A DNA stretch of 49,915 nt from Bacillota bacterium (GCA_023420935.1 JAEZUR010000154.1:1-49915); one strand, 5' to 3'; counted from the stretch's first letter, positions 34,431 to 43,532 are shown. Numbers and translations: made by a program. Notes: generated from the letters alone by a model not told the origin.

Positions 34431-35347
34431 TAGTCGATTTTGATTCCTCCGTGTTCTTCAACGAATGCTTGACCATCTGCACTCTTTGCGAATTCGATAA
34501 ATGCTTTCGCCTCTGGTGTAATTGTGGCATCTGTGTAAGTGAATAAGAATGGTCTTGACAATGGATAACTACCAGCTTTTGCATTTTCTGGAGTCGCTTC
34601 ATTTCCATCTACTGTTAATGCTTTGATAGTATCATCAAGAAATGAGAATGACACATATCCGATTGCATCTGGGTTACCTGCAACAGTTGCCTGAACATTA
34701 CCATTGCCTTCAACTACAGTAGCAGCTTCTGTTAATCCACCAGCATCTTCTAATTTAGTTAATTCTTCAAACGCACTTCTAGTACCAGAAGCACCTTCTC
34801 TTGATACAACAACAATATCTGCGTCTTTTCCGCCAACCTGGCTCCAATTAGTAACTTCACCAGAGAAAATCTTTGCAAGGTTCTCAAGAGAAATGTCCTT
34901 TACTTCATTTGCTGGATTTACTGCTATTGCAATACCATCATAAGCAAATGTTTCTGTTTTAACACCAGCAGCAGTTTCTTCATCTTTTAATTCTCTAGAA
35001 GAAGCACCAATTGTGTTAATACCATCGATGGTATCTTGAATACCTGCTGATGAACCAGTACCTGTATAATTAATCTGTACGTCAGGATTTGCTGCCATAA
35101 ATTCATCAATCATATCGTTTACAATTTTATCAACTGATGTAGAACCTGTGATAACGATTGTTCCACCCATATCTGCTGAACTTGTATCTGTTGCAGCTGC
35201 CGTATCCTCTGATGCTGTTGTGTCCTCTGTTGCTGTTGTTCCTTCTGATGCTTGATTTGCTGCGTTATTCGTAGATCCCCCGCATGCAGTCATAGCCATT
35301 GCCATAACTAATGCTGTAAAAAGAACGATAATTTTTTTAACCTTCAT
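34430..35347 (-). CDS. pstS: Phosphate-binding lipoprotein PstS
   Basis: The protein (305 residues) starts MKVKKIIVLFTALVMAMAMTACGGS; the lipobox Cys follows MTA, then an Asn/Thr/Ala/Glu-rich linker. The binding domain carries ITGSTSVDKIVNDMIDEF and the phosphate-binding segment VVSREGASGTRSAFEEL. Start: ATG at 35347 has GGAGG 8 bases before it; the ATG at 35362 includes that site in its coding sequence. First gene of the pst-pho cluster, directly behind the Pho box. Confidence 0.97.
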   Translation of the reverse strand: MKVKKIIVLFTALVMAMAMTACGGSTNNAANQASEGTTATEDTTASEDTAAATDTSSADMGGTIVITGSTSVDKIVNDMIDEFMAANPDVQINYTGTGSSAGIQDTIDGINTIGASSRELKDEETAAGVKTETFAYDGIAIAVNPANEVKDISLENLAKIFSGEVTNWSQVGGKDADIVVVSREGASGTRSAFEELTKLEDAGGLTEAATVVEGNGNVQATVAGNPDAIGYVSFSFLDDTIKALTVDGNEATPENAKAGSYPLSRPFLFTYTDATITPEAKAFIEFAKSADGQAFVEEHGGIKID

Positions 35348-35418
35348 TTCTTTTTCCTCCATTTACGTTTAAGTTTTAATTTAATATCTGTTTTACATTT
35401 ATTACTTTAATCCTATTT

Positions 35419-35457
35419 TGTTAAAGATGTATTTTTACAATGTTAAGTTTTTGTAAA
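35419..35457 (-). promoter_or_regulatory. Pho box (PhoP-binding repeats) upstream of pstS
   Basis: On the minus strand TTTACA (35452-35457), TTAACA (35441-35446), a degenerate AAAATA (35430-35435) and TTAACA (35419-35424) repeat with an exact 11-base period. TT-A/T-ACA direct repeats with 4-6 base spacers are the known PhoP site of Bacillus. The site lies 72-110 bases before the pstS ATG, as expected for an activator site; no good -35/-10 pair is seen. Confidence 0.8.
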
Positions 35458-35484
35458 GTACGTTTTTTCTATACCATTTCTTTA

Positions 35485-35513
35485 TTTACACTATTAATAA
35501 ATAATGATACAAT
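35485..35513 (+). promoter_or_regulatory. Promoter of the dCMP deaminase gene
   Basis: TTTACA (35485-35490), 17 bases and TACAAT (35508-35513), divergent from pstS and about 28 bases from the Pho box repeats. Confidence 0.7.
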
Positions 35514-35573
35514 AATTTTTAGAGTACTTACTTGCCTTTGCCTTTAAATATACAACTATTATGGGGGTTCAAT

Positions 35574-36053
35574 ATGAAGAAAGAAGATTATTTAACATGG
35601 GATCAGTACTTTATGGGAATCGCGCTTTTATCAACTGAGCGAAGTAAAGATCCAAGCACTAGTGTTGGTGCATGTATTGTGAGTCAAGATAATAAGATAC
35701 TATCTGTTGGTTATAATGGAATGCCAATTGGCTGTTCTGATGATGAATTCCCTTGGGAGAGACATGGAGACCCGTTAGACACCAAATATTTGTATGTGTG
35801 TCATGCTGAATTAAATGCTTTACTAAACTACACCGGGACGAATATGAAAGGTGCTAAAATATATACCACCCTATTTCCTTGTAATGAATGTACGAAAGCC
35901 TTAATTCAAGCAGGTATAAAAGAGGTAATTTATATGTGTGATAAATATGCAGATACGGATCCTGTAAGAGCTTCTAAACGAATGATGGATGCCTCTAATG
36001 TAACTTATCGGAAATACGAGTTGATTCATAAAGATATTGTATTATCCTTATAA
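35574..36053 (+). CDS. Deoxycytidylate (dCMP) deaminase family protein
   Basis: The 159-residue zinc enzyme of the ComEB/dCMP deaminase family probably converts dCMP to dUMP for dTMP synthesis. Zinc and catalytic residues are seen in VCHAELNALLN (HAE) and FPCNECTKAL (PCxxC). Substrate-family motifs are WDQYFMGIALLSTERSKDPSTSVGA and VGYNGMP. Start: ATG at 35574 with GGGGG 7-8 bases upstream; an ATG at 35532 would add 14 residues and has no ribosome site. Monocistronic with its own promoter and terminator. The name comEB is used for Bacillus homologues; a role in competence is not implied. Confidence 0.93.
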   Translation: MKKEDYLTWDQYFMGIALLSTERSKDPSTSVGACIVSQDNKILSVGYNGMPIGCSDDEFPWERHGDPLDTKYLYVCHAELNALLNYTGTNMKGAKIYTTLFPCNECTKALIQAGIKEVIYMCDKYADTDPVRASKRMMDASNVTYRKYELIHKDIVLSL

Positions 36054-36080
36054 AAATCAGTTTCCTAACTTAAAGATCCC

Positions 36081-36117
36081 AAAAAAGGGTTTGTAGCAAA
36101 TGCTACAAACCCTTTTT
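36081..36117. terminator. Bidirectional terminator between dCMP deaminase and amidase genes
   Basis: GGGTTTGTAGCA / TGCTACAAACCC stem with A6 before and T5 after, so it serves both convergent transcripts. Confidence 0.93.
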
Positions 36118-36125
36118 CAATACTA

Positions 36126-36800
36126 TTATTTTTTCTTTTGATTTACTGCATTCAATTCTATGTAATCAAATACATCTATCTTAAGTTGTTCCCATAAATC
36201 TTCATGCTTTACATAATATCTAGGACAATCTTTTCCAGTAACATCATAGTGTCTTATGATGTCATCCTTCTTAAGATTGTACTTTCCACATAACCACGCA
36301 GTTAGCTTAATTAAAGAATCGTAGGTTTCCTTTGTAAATTTGCCATCTTTGCCTGGATGACAGCATTCAATTGAAATCGTATCTATATTACGTTTATTTG
36401 AAGCATAGGCTATCTCATCTAAAGGAATACATTGAATTATTGTACCATCAAGCCCAACGATGAAGTGGCTACTGGCAGATGTTTCACCAGTATCCTTAAG
36501 ATTCTCAAAGTAATTACGGTTTGCCATAGCATCAGCCCCTGGATTAGCGGTATAATGTATAACAACTCCCTTTACCTTTACTAATGGTTCCGTTGATCTG
36601 GAAAACTCGTTAGGTGTTAAAAACATCTCTTTAACTGGCACAGCTTCTGTCTGTTTGGTTCTCTTGCCAAACAGACTGCCAAGCATGATACATAATAAAC
36701 TTAAAACCACTGCGCCAATTAAAGTAAGGATTCCAATTACGATAAAAATCCGAATTCTCTTTTTTCTTTGCCACTGCTTCTTGGTTAGTCTTTTAGCCAT
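36126..36800 (-). CDS. Membrane-anchored N-acetylmuramoyl-L-alanine amidase (Amidase_2)
   Basis: The 224-residue protein has a basic N-terminus, one membrane helix (about residues 18-41, IRIFIVIGILTLIGAVVLSLLCIML), then a T7-lysozyme/PGRP-like amidase domain. Zinc ligands are the His in VVIHYTANPG and the His and Cys in IIRHYDVTGKDCP. It should cleave the MurNAc-L-Ala bond of peptidoglycan from outside the membrane. It begins 5 bases after pyk with only a distant AGGA, so expression probably depends on coupling to the pyk transcript. Its role (growth, turnover or sporulation) cannot be told. Confidence 0.9.
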   Translation of the reverse strand: MAKRLTKKQWQRKKRIRIFIVIGILTLIGAVVLSLLCIMLGSLFGKRTKQTEAVPVKEMFLTPNEFSRSTEPLVKVKGVVIHYTANPGADAMANRNYFENLKDTGETSASSHFIVGLDGTIIQCIPLDEIAYASNKRNIDTISIECCHPGKDGKFTKETYDSLIKLTAWLCGKYNLKKDDIIRHYDVTGKDCPRYYVKHEDLWEQLKIDVFDYIELNAVNQKKK

Positions 36801-36805
36801 TTATC

Positions 36806-38233
36806 TTAGTACTGACATCCTACCACATGCACTTTTAGAAGATTGGTTGTTCCAGATGTTCCAAGTGGTACACCTGCAGTAATAACCGCAACATCATCAC
36901 ATTTTACAAATCCTGCTGCTTGAACCTCTTCCACTGCATGTTCAAATAATTCAAAGGTATTCTGTTCTTCCTTAATTAGTAATGGTGTCACACCCCAAGA
37001 CAAATTCAGATGTCTGCATACGGATGGTTCGGTTGTACAACCCATGATTGGACAATCTGGACGATACTTAGAAATCATACGAGCAGTCTTACCTGATTTG
37101 GTAACTGTTATAATCGCTGCTGCATTTAAATCATGTGCAGTAGTACATGTTGCATGTGATAATGCTTCTGTAATTCCTGGTTTTTCTGTTGATTCTCTTT
37201 GAGCAAAACGTTTTTTATAATCGATATCTTGCTCTGTTCTTTGTGCAATACGAACCATTGTTTGAAGTGCTTCTACTGGATATTTACCATTAGCAGTTTC
37301 TCCAGATAACATAATTGCGCTGGTACCATCATAAATAGCATTGGCAACGTCTGTAGTCTCTGCTCTTGTAGGTCTTGGGTTTTTCATCATAGAATCAAGC
37401 ATCTGTGTTGCAGTGATTACTTGCTTTCCTGCATTGTATACTTTTTTAATAATCATTTTCTGTATTACTGGTACTTCTTCGCCTGGAATCTCAACACCCA
37501 TATCACCTCTGGCGATCATAATACCATCAGCAACTTCAATAATTTCATCAATATTATTTACGCCTTCTAGATTTTCTATCTTCGCAATAATTTTGATGGT
37601 ATCACATTCATATTCTCTTAATATATCTCTAACCTGCATTACATCATATTTACTACGAGTAAATGAAGTAGCTATGAAATCATATCCTTTTTCAATTGCA
37701 AATATAATATCACTTCTATCTTTTTGGCTAATATAAGGCATAGATAAAGATACGCCAGGAACATTTACACCCTTGTTATTTGAGATGGTGCCTTCATTGT
37801 TAACTTTACATAATATATCTGTATCTGTCTTACTAATAACAGTCATTTCAATAAGACCATCGTCAATTAAAATCGTTGTTCCTTCCTGAACGTCTTTTGG
37901 AAGATGTTTATAAGTTACGGAAACAATCTCATTGGTTCCATCCACATTCTCGGTTGTTAATGTAAAATTTTGCCCCTCTGTAAGATGAATCTTCTTGTCA
38001 GTAAAGGAACCAATACGAATCTCTGGTCCTTTTGTATCAAGTAGAGCTGCAACTGGGCGATTCAGCTCTTCACGGATTCTTACAAGTTTTTCAAATCTTC
38101 CATAATGCTCTTCATGATCTGCATGGGAGAAATTGAATCTTGCCACATCCATTCCGGCTAAAATCAATTTTCTTATAATTTCCTCAGTTTCTGCTGATGG
38201 TCCTAAAGTACAAATTATTTTCGTTTTTCTCAT
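36806..38233 (-). CDS. pyk: Pyruvate kinase
   Basis: The 475-residue enzyme converts PEP + ADP to pyruvate + ATP. N-terminus MRKTKIICTLGPSAETEEIIRKLILAGMDVARFNFSH is the hallmark; GDMGVEIPGEEVPVIQK and ATQMLDSMMKNPRPTRAETTDVANAIYDGTSAIMLSGETA contain the active-site residues. It lacks the C-terminal PEP-utiliser domain found in many Bacillus pyruvate kinases. It lies 34 bases after secDF and 5 bases before the amidase, an unusual cotranscription. Confidence 0.97.
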   Translation of the reverse strand: MRKTKIICTLGPSAETEEIIRKLILAGMDVARFNFSHADHEEHYGRFEKLVRIREELNRPVAALLDTKGPEIRIGSFTDKKIHLTEGQNFTLTTENVDGTNEIVSVTYKHLPKDVQEGTTILIDDGLIEMTVISKTDTDILCKVNNEGTISNNKGVNVPGVSLSMPYISQKDRSDIIFAIEKGYDFIATSFTRSKYDVMQVRDILREYECDTIKIIAKIENLEGVNNIDEIIEVADGIMIARGDMGVEIPGEEVPVIQKMIIKKVYNAGKQVITATQMLDSMMKNPRPTRAETTDVANAIYDGTSAIMLSGETANGKYPVEALQTMVRIAQRTEQDIDYKKRFAQRESTEKPGITEALSHATCTTAHDLNAAAIITVTKSGKTARMISKYRPDCPIMGCTTEPSVCRHLNLSWGVTPLLIKEEQNTFELFEHAVEEVQAAGFVKCDDVAVITAGVPLGTSGTTNLLKVHVVGCQY

Positions 38234-38267
38234 ATCACTTTCTTCCTTTCCATGTTACCTTCTGCTC

Positions 38268-40448
38268 CTATGCAGTCGCAGAAGAGTTTTGTGCCTTCCC
38301 TTTTCCATTTTTGCGGTTCTGCCATGAAACCCATAGTGGACCTGCAATACAAATTGTAGAATAACATCCACTAATCAAACCGAATAGCATTGGAAGCGAG
38401 AATACTTTAATAGATTCAATTCCGTATAATGCGGAAAATATATAAATAATTAACATACATACAGCAGTAGTTACTGATGTATTAATAGAACGACCAAAGG
38501 TTTGTGTAATACTGGTATCAACTAAATCTGCAAGAGGTGCTTGTCTATCCATCTTACGATTTTCTCTAATTCTATCATAAACAACAATGGTATCATTAAT
38601 CGAATAACCGATAATCGTCAATGCTATGGCGACAAATGCATCATTTAATGGTATACCTGCTATAATAAATACAGTTAACACGACTAACATATCGTGAATT
38701 AATGCAACTAACGCCATGATACCAGCGGATAAACTCATAACTGAGAAACGGATCCATACATAAATAACAATAAAAATTGCGGAAACGATTAATGCAAGAG
38801 CAGATCGTTTCATAGCTCTTTCTCCTATATATGGCTCAACAATATATGATTCTGAGAGCTCTAGTTTCGCATTTGGGTTTGCTTTAACAATTGCTTGTTC
38901 AATAGCCGACTGATCTTCTGGAGACAATCCCTTATTTCCTGCTAATGTAACAACCATTTTCTTTTCATTAGTAGCCAAATCTTCGTTCATTTGAACGTTT
39001 GCTGGTCTTCCAGTAACATCTAATGCTGCATCTTCACTTGCTTGTGCATTTACTTCGCCTGTATAAGTATATTTAATCATAGCTCCACCAACGAACTGAG
39101 TATCTAGTGCAACTCCTTTGGTTAAGCCAAATACCAAACCAATTCCTATTACCACAAAAGAGACTGCATATGCAATGTATCTTTTTGTATAAAAAGGGAT
39201 TGCTTTCTTTTCTTTACGAATCAAGAAAAATTTAAGATTATTTAATTGTTTAAAGTCTAAGATGCTTAATAATAATTTTCTTGTTAGAAATACATTGATA
39301 AAGTTTAAAATAACACCTGTTAATAAAGTATATCCAAAACTTAACATAGTTCCTGAACCAAACATCATAAGGATTGCTGCAACGATAGCAGTAGTTAAGT
39401 TACCATCAAACACTGCAGAAAATGCATTTTTGTATCCTTCTATAATTGCTGAAGTTGTACTTTTACCCTTTCGTAATTCTTCACCGATACGTTCTGCTAT
39501 AATAATATTCGCATCTACTGCCATTCCGACAGATAAGATAAGACCTGCAATACCTGGTAAAGTTAACGTAAATTGTGGTGCTGATAATAATAATAACTGA
39601 CAAGCCATCTGGAAGATCAATGCGATACAGCTGATGAATCCAGGTAATCTATAAAGAACTAACATAAATAGGATAACAAATACTAAAGCTACAAGAGCTG
39701 CTTTAATCATAACACCTAAAGCATTGCTTCCTAAACTAGGGCTAATTGTACTATGGTTTGTTGTTTCCATTGAGAATGGTAACGCACCTGCGTTAATTTT
39801 CTGTGCTAACTCAATTGCTTTTTCAGTTGTATCAAGTCCACTAATCTGCGCTTCTCCAGTAGTGATTGCTTCATTTACTGTACCAGAGAAAATCTCTTCT
39901 TTATCCATAAAGATTTTAATAGTTTGTCCAACCATCGCTTCCGTAGCTTTTGCGAATTTGTTCGCACCAGAAGCATCAAATCTTAGTGAAACGATTGGTC
40001 TACCATCCTGTGTACTCTTTGCAGCTGCTGCTTTGTCTACATTAGAACCATCTACCAAAACATTTCCATTACTATCTTGGAAAGTTAATTCTGCTGTTTC
40101 ACCAAGTTCTGCGATTGCTTTTTCTGGATTAAAATCTTTTTCATCTGATTTCCATGGGAATCTAACGATGATATCTCCATTTTCTTTATCAACAGTTACC
40201 TCTCGGTCAACTATATTCTTACCATCTAATCGAGTTTCAATAACAGTTCTTGCTGCTTCTAATTCTTTTGCTGTTGGTGAACGATCCAGCCCAACTGCAC
40301 TATAAACCGCTTCCACTCCACCACGGATATCTATACCAAAACGCATATGATTAGCGCCTTTAATTCCTCCAAGGCCAAAGAATGCTAAGAGGGTAATTAA
40401 TGTTGTAAATACAACTCCTACTAAAAAAACTATTTTTTTACTTTTCAT
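38268..40448 (-). CDS. secDF: Protein translocase subunit SecDF (fused)
   Basis: A natural fusion of SecD and SecF, about 726 residues with 12 expected membrane helices. SecDF uses the proton gradient to pull proteins through SecYEG. The SecD part has MRFGIDIRGGVEAVYSA, the P1 domain and SVGMAVDANIIIAERIGEELRKG. The SecF part begins near ISYAV-like RYIAYAVSFVVIGIG, with FVGGAMIKYTY and TIIGYSINDTIVVYDRIREN. Start: ATG at 40448 (MKSKKIVFLVG) has AGGAG 5 bases upstream and is preferred over 40469. SecD and SecF fusions are common in Firmicutes. Confidence 0.97.
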   Translation of the reverse strand: MKSKKIVFLVGVVFTTLITLLAFFGLGGIKGANHMRFGIDIRGGVEAVYSAVGLDRSPTAKELEAARTVIETRLDGKNIVDREVTVDKENGDIIVRFPWKSDEKDFNPEKAIAELGETAELTFQDSNGNVLVDGSNVDKAAAAKSTQDGRPIVSLRFDASGANKFAKATEAMVGQTIKIFMDKEEIFSGTVNEAITTGEAQISGLDTTEKAIELAQKINAGALPFSMETTNHSTISPSLGSNALGVMIKAALVALVFVILFMLVLYRLPGFISCIALIFQMACQLLLLSAPQFTLTLPGIAGLILSVGMAVDANIIIAERIGEELRKGKSTTSAIIEGYKNAFSAVFDGNLTTAIVAAILMMFGSGTMLSFGYTLLTGVILNFINVFLTRKLLLSILDFKQLNNLKFFLIRKEKKAIPFYTKRYIAYAVSFVVIGIGLVFGLTKGVALDTQFVGGAMIKYTYTGEVNAQASEDAALDVTGRPANVQMNEDLATNEKKMVVTLAGNKGLSPEDQSAIEQAIVKANPNAKLELSESYIVEPYIGERAMKRSALALIVSAIFIVIYVWIRFSVMSLSAGIMALVALIHDMLVVLTVFIIAGIPLNDAFVAIALTIIGYSINDTIVVYDRIRENRKMDRQAPLADLVDTSITQTFGRSINTSVTTAVCMLIIYIFSALYGIESIKVFSLPMLFGLISGCYSTICIAGPLWVSWQNRKNGKGKAQNSSATA

Positions 40449-40505
40449 TTTACTCCTATCTGCAAACATTTTATTATGAATGCTCTGTCTATTTTAAAAT
40501 ATGAT

Positions 40506-40961
40506 TTAAATTAAATTTATACTTCGTTTTTTCCCATCCGATTGATAGATATAATAGATTAGTATCTGCAATAAATCTGTAAAAAATATAGATTTAATCC
40601 ATCTTATTTTATAATTAATAAAATAGGTCAGTAAAGACAACATGAATAGTGACGGTGCTGTCAACCATATTAACTTATTTGATTTTGCTTTTATTTCCGT
40701 CTGATCATTTTCAAAATTAAAGAATATACCAAAGGTTCCTGCCATTCTATGAAATAATTCTTGTGTAGCAGCAATTCGTTCTATGTGGCAATCGGATTCT
40801 CCTGATTTATAATTTTGTGTCAGGTAGGTTCCGATATGAAATAGCAAAAAAATAAAGAGCATTAATATAGTAAGCCTTAGAATATGTCTTTTTCTATCAT
40901 TCTTATGTACTTCCGAATGATATGTATGGACTACTCTATTGCATCCCCATGTATTCATCAT
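40506..40961 (-). CDS. Small membrane protein of unknown function
   Basis: A protein of about 151 residues with no family I recognise. A basic N-terminus (HKNDRKRHILR) precedes a membrane helix LTILMLFIFLLFHIGTYL; a soluble segment of about 50 residues follows; then one or two more hydrophobic stretches, LIWLTAPSLFMLSLLTYFI and SIFFTDLLQILIYYIY, and a basic C-terminus. ATG at 40961 has GGGAG about 8 bases upstream; ATGs at 40964 and 40973 are possible. The strong promoter at 40979-41007 would begin transcription at or just before 40973, favouring the later starts with a very short leader. It precedes secDF by about 57 bases. Confidence 0.65.
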   Translation of the reverse strand: MMNTWGCNRVVHTYHSEVHKNDRKRHILRLTILMLFIFLLFHIGTYLTQNYKSGESDCHIERIAATQELFHRMAGTFGIFFNFENDQTEIKAKSNKLIWLTAPSLFMLSLLTYFINYKIRWIKSIFFTDLLQILIYYIYQSDGKKRSINLI

Positions 40962-40978
40962 ACCTGCTCCCATCCGCT

Positions 40979-41007
40979 ATTATAACAGCTTGTTAAATAT
41001 ATATCAA
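40979..41007 (-). promoter_or_regulatory. Strong promoter of the small membrane protein (and perhaps secDF)
   Basis: On the minus strand TTGATA (41002-41007), 17 bases and TATAAT (40979-40984). The predicted transcript start is within about 12 bases of the coding start. Confidence 0.78.
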
Positions 41008-41172
41008 ACAATATTTTTCACGCTTTTCCCCCATTTCATAGAAAAACCACATACGATTTCCACGCATAATTATAACCGTTAAAAAATATCATTCATGGTT
41101 AATAATAAACTATTCCAAGAAATAAGTCTAGTCCTTTTGATAAATTTAGATACCATTCGAATATTTTTATGC

Positions 41173-41225
41173 AAAAAAAGAAAATATCATACTATTTTAA
41201 TTAAAAAGCAGTACAATATTTTCTT
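41173..41225 (-). terminator. Terminator after guaB
   Basis: On the minus strand GAAAATATTGTAC (41211-41223) pairs with GTATGATATTTTC (41180-41192) with one mismatch, followed by seven T. The other part of this gap (41008-41172) shows nothing but AT-rich sequence. Confidence 0.75.
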
Positions 41226-41240
41226 TCTAAACTTATTTAA

Positions 41241-42701
41241 TTAGTTATTGTCTTCTACACTATAATTTGGTGCTTCTTTTGTAATATGAATATCATGAGG
41301 ATGACTTTCTTTTAAGGAAGCAGCTGTAATTTTAACAAAACGGCCTTCGTTCTTTAATGTATCAATGTTATGAGTTCCACAATAACCCATTCCTGATCTT
41401 AAGCCACCCATTAATTGGAATACCGTATCTTCTACTGTTCCCTTATAGGCAACACGGCCTTCCACACCTTCTGGAACTAATTTCTTGGCATCTGTCTGGA
41501 AATAACGATCTTTACTACCGTTTTCCATAGCAGCAATAGATCCCATACCACGGTAAACTTTGTATTTTCTTCCCTGGAATAATTCAAATGTTCCTGGACT
41601 TTCATCACAGCCAGCAAAAATGCTTCCCATCATACATACATTGGCACCAGCAGCGATTGCTTTTGTCATGTCACCCGAATATTTAATACCACCATCCGCA
41701 ATGATTGGCACACCATATTCTTTTGCAGCTTTATACGCTTCCATGATAGCAGTAATCTGAGGTACACCAATACCTGCAACAACTCTTGTAGTACAGATAG
41801 AACCCGGTCCAATACCAACTTTTACTGCGTTTACTCCTGCTTCGATTAAATCCTTTGTACCTTCTGCTGTTGCCACATTACCAGCAATAATCTGAAGATC
41901 AGGATATGCTTCACGAACAGATCTTACTACATTTAAAACGTTAGCTGAATGACCATGAGCAGTATCTATAACAATGGCATCTACCTTAGCCTTTACCAAT
42001 GCGTCTACTCTTTCTAATATATTTGATGTAATACCTACACCTGCAGCGCATAACAATCTTCCTTGTGAGTCTTTTGCTGATAGTGGATATTTAATCTGTT
42101 TTTCTATATCTTTAATCGTAATTAATCCTTTTAAGTTACCATCTTTATCAACAATTGGAAGCTTTTCTTTTCTTGCTTTTGCAAGAATTTCTTTTGCCTG
42201 TGATAAAGTTACGCCCTCTAAAGCAGTAATTAAACCTTCTGTAGTCATAGACTCTTTTATCTTTTTAGAAAAATCAGTTTCAAATTTTAAATCACGATTG
42301 GTAATGATACCAACTAATTTTTTACCTTCCGTAATTGGAACGCCTGAAATTCTAAACTTAGACATTAAGTTGTTCGCATCTTCTAATGTATGTTCTGGTG
42401 ATAAATAAAAGGGATCGGTAATAACTCCATTTTCTGAACGCTTTACCTTATCAACTTCCTCCGCCTGCGCTTCAATTGACATATTCTTATGAATAACACC
42501 AATTCCGCCCTGTCTAGCCATAGCAATTGCCATCCTATGTTCTGTAACCGTATCCATTCCTGCACTCATCATCGGAATATTTAACTTAATCGTTTTTGTT
42601 AAATAGGTTGAGAGATCGACTTGGTTCGGTGTAATCTCTGAATAACCTGGTACTAGTAACACATCGTCAAATGTAATTCCTTCGCCGATAATTGTTCCCA
42701 T
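41241..42701 (-). CDS. guaB: IMP dehydrogenase
   Basis: The 486-residue enzyme oxidises IMP to XMP, committing it to GMP synthesis. N-terminus GEGITFDDVLLVPGYSEI; two CBS domains inserted in the barrel (about residues 90-205); active-site Cys near residue 303 in GIGPGSICTTRVVAGIGVPQ; flap with RYFQTDAKKLVPEGVEGRV. Full length. Promoter at 42779-42807 with a leader of about 70 bases that contains a small hairpin. A clear terminator follows, so it is monocistronic. Confidence 0.98.
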   Translation of the reverse strand: MGTIIGEGITFDDVLLVPGYSEITPNQVDLSTYLTKTIKLNIPMMSAGMDTVTEHRMAIAMARQGGIGVIHKNMSIEAQAEEVDKVKRSENGVITDPFYLSPEHTLEDANNLMSKFRISGVPITEGKKLVGIITNRDLKFETDFSKKIKESMTTEGLITALEGVTLSQAKEILAKARKEKLPIVDKDGNLKGLITIKDIEKQIKYPLSAKDSQGRLLCAAGVGITSNILERVDALVKAKVDAIVIDTAHGHSANVLNVVRSVREAYPDLQIIAGNVATAEGTKDLIEAGVNAVKVGIGPGSICTTRVVAGIGVPQITAIMEAYKAAKEYGVPIIADGGIKYSGDMTKAIAAGANVCMMGSIFAGCDESPGTFELFQGRKYKVYRGMGSIAAMENGSKDRYFQTDAKKLVPEGVEGRVAYKGTVEDTVFQLMGGLRSGMGYCGTHNIDTLKNEGRFVKITAASLKESHPHDIHITKEAPNYSVEDNN

Positions 42702-42738
42702 TTTATATATCCTCGCTTTCTTATGTTGTAAATGTTCG

Positions 42739-42759
42739 CTACTGTAACCGCCACAGTAG
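42739..42759 (-). promoter_or_regulatory. Hairpin in the guaB leader
   Basis: On the minus strand CTACTGT-GGCGGTT-ACAGTAG forms a 7-bp stem with a 7-base loop, 38 bases before the ATG and without a T run. The following AGTAGCGAACATT resembles, with two mismatches, the PurBox core of Bacillus PurR. Neither function is established. Confidence 0.4.
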
Positions 42760-42778
42760 TTTTAGGTTGATTTTTAAA

Positions 42779-42807
42779 AGTATAACTAAATTTCATAGGC
42801 TTGTCAA
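42779..42807 (-). promoter_or_regulatory. guaB promoter
   Basis: On the minus strand TTGACA (42802-42807), 17 bases and TATACT (42779-42784); an almost perfect vegetative promoter. Confidence 0.85.
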
Positions 42808-42847
42808 TCAATTTTTCGAATACACTAAAATCTACTTGAAATCAAAT

Positions 42848-42887
42848 AAAAAGCTATTCCCTTGATACGTAAAGGAAATAGCTTTTT
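42848..42887 (-). terminator. Terminator after the DUF6106-like gene
   Basis: AAAAAGCTATT-CC / GG-AAATAGCTTTTT stem; the minus-strand reading ends in T residues and the structure is nearly symmetrical. Confidence 0.85.
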
Positions 42888-42903
42888 AGGAACATTTTTA
42901 TTC

Positions 42904-43401
42904 TTAGTAATTTACAATTTTCCTAGGAGATTTTAATTTCATTACTTCAATCATTTTTTCGCTAGGTTCAAAATAAATCTGTAGCATCTGATCGCCATTG
43001 CTTGTTATAATTACATATGGTTTTACTTCTGGATTACAAGAAGAAAAGTCTTTCACTCTATGTTGCTGATAGGAATCTAGGGCATGAGAACCTTTTGGTG
43101 CAACAATTTCTACATTTTCAAAATCTATTCTTAATGCAGTCTTACGTTTTGCACCACCCATTATTTTATCAAAATCCAATTGTCCATCACAAAACACATA
43201 TTCATATTCCACATTAAATCTTGGAAAGAAATATATAATAACTACAATTAGAACTGCTGCTACTGGTACTAATATTGGTGAACCTGTTAATAACCCAAAA
43301 AACGTTAATAAAACAATACCCACAATTAACCCTGCCTTAGCTGCAATTGTACCTGGAGTGCTTCTTCTTTTAACCCCTGCTTCTGCATATAACTCATTCA
43401 T
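42904..43401 (-). CDS. Small membrane protein (DUF6106-like)
   Basis: The 165-residue protein begins MNELYAEAGVKRRSTPGTIAAKAGLIVGIVLLTFFGLLTGSPILVPVAAVLIVVIIYFFPRFNVEYEYVF: a short soluble start, two membrane helices, then a cytoplasmic beta-rich domain reminiscent of a PH-like fold. It resembles a Lachnospiraceae family I remember as DUF6106; that label needs a profile search. AGGATGGAG precedes the ATG. It lies alone between the guaB promoter and the groEL terminator. Function unknown. Confidence 0.82.
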   Translation of the reverse strand: MNELYAEAGVKRRSTPGTIAAKAGLIVGIVLLTFFGLLTGSPILVPVAAVLIVVIIYFFPRFNVEYEYVFCDGQLDFDKIMGGAKRKTALRIDFENVEIVAPKGSHALDSYQQHRVKDFSSCNPEVKPYVIITSNGDQMLQIYFEPSEKMIEVMKLKSPRKIVNY

Positions 43402-43484
43402 TTATTGAACTCCATCCTTTCTGGCTCTTTTGAAACTTCTATATATTCTATATTATACTAAATAAATTCCAATAAAAAAAGACT

Positions 43485-43532
43485 TTTTATAAAAAAGCTG
43501 TACCAAGCAAACCATGTTTACTTGGTACAGCT
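43485..43532 (-). terminator. Terminator of the groESL operon
   Basis: Perfect 12-bp stem AGCTGTACCAAG / CTTGGTACAGCT with a 13-base loop, followed on the minus strand by TTTTTTAT. Confidence 0.93.
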
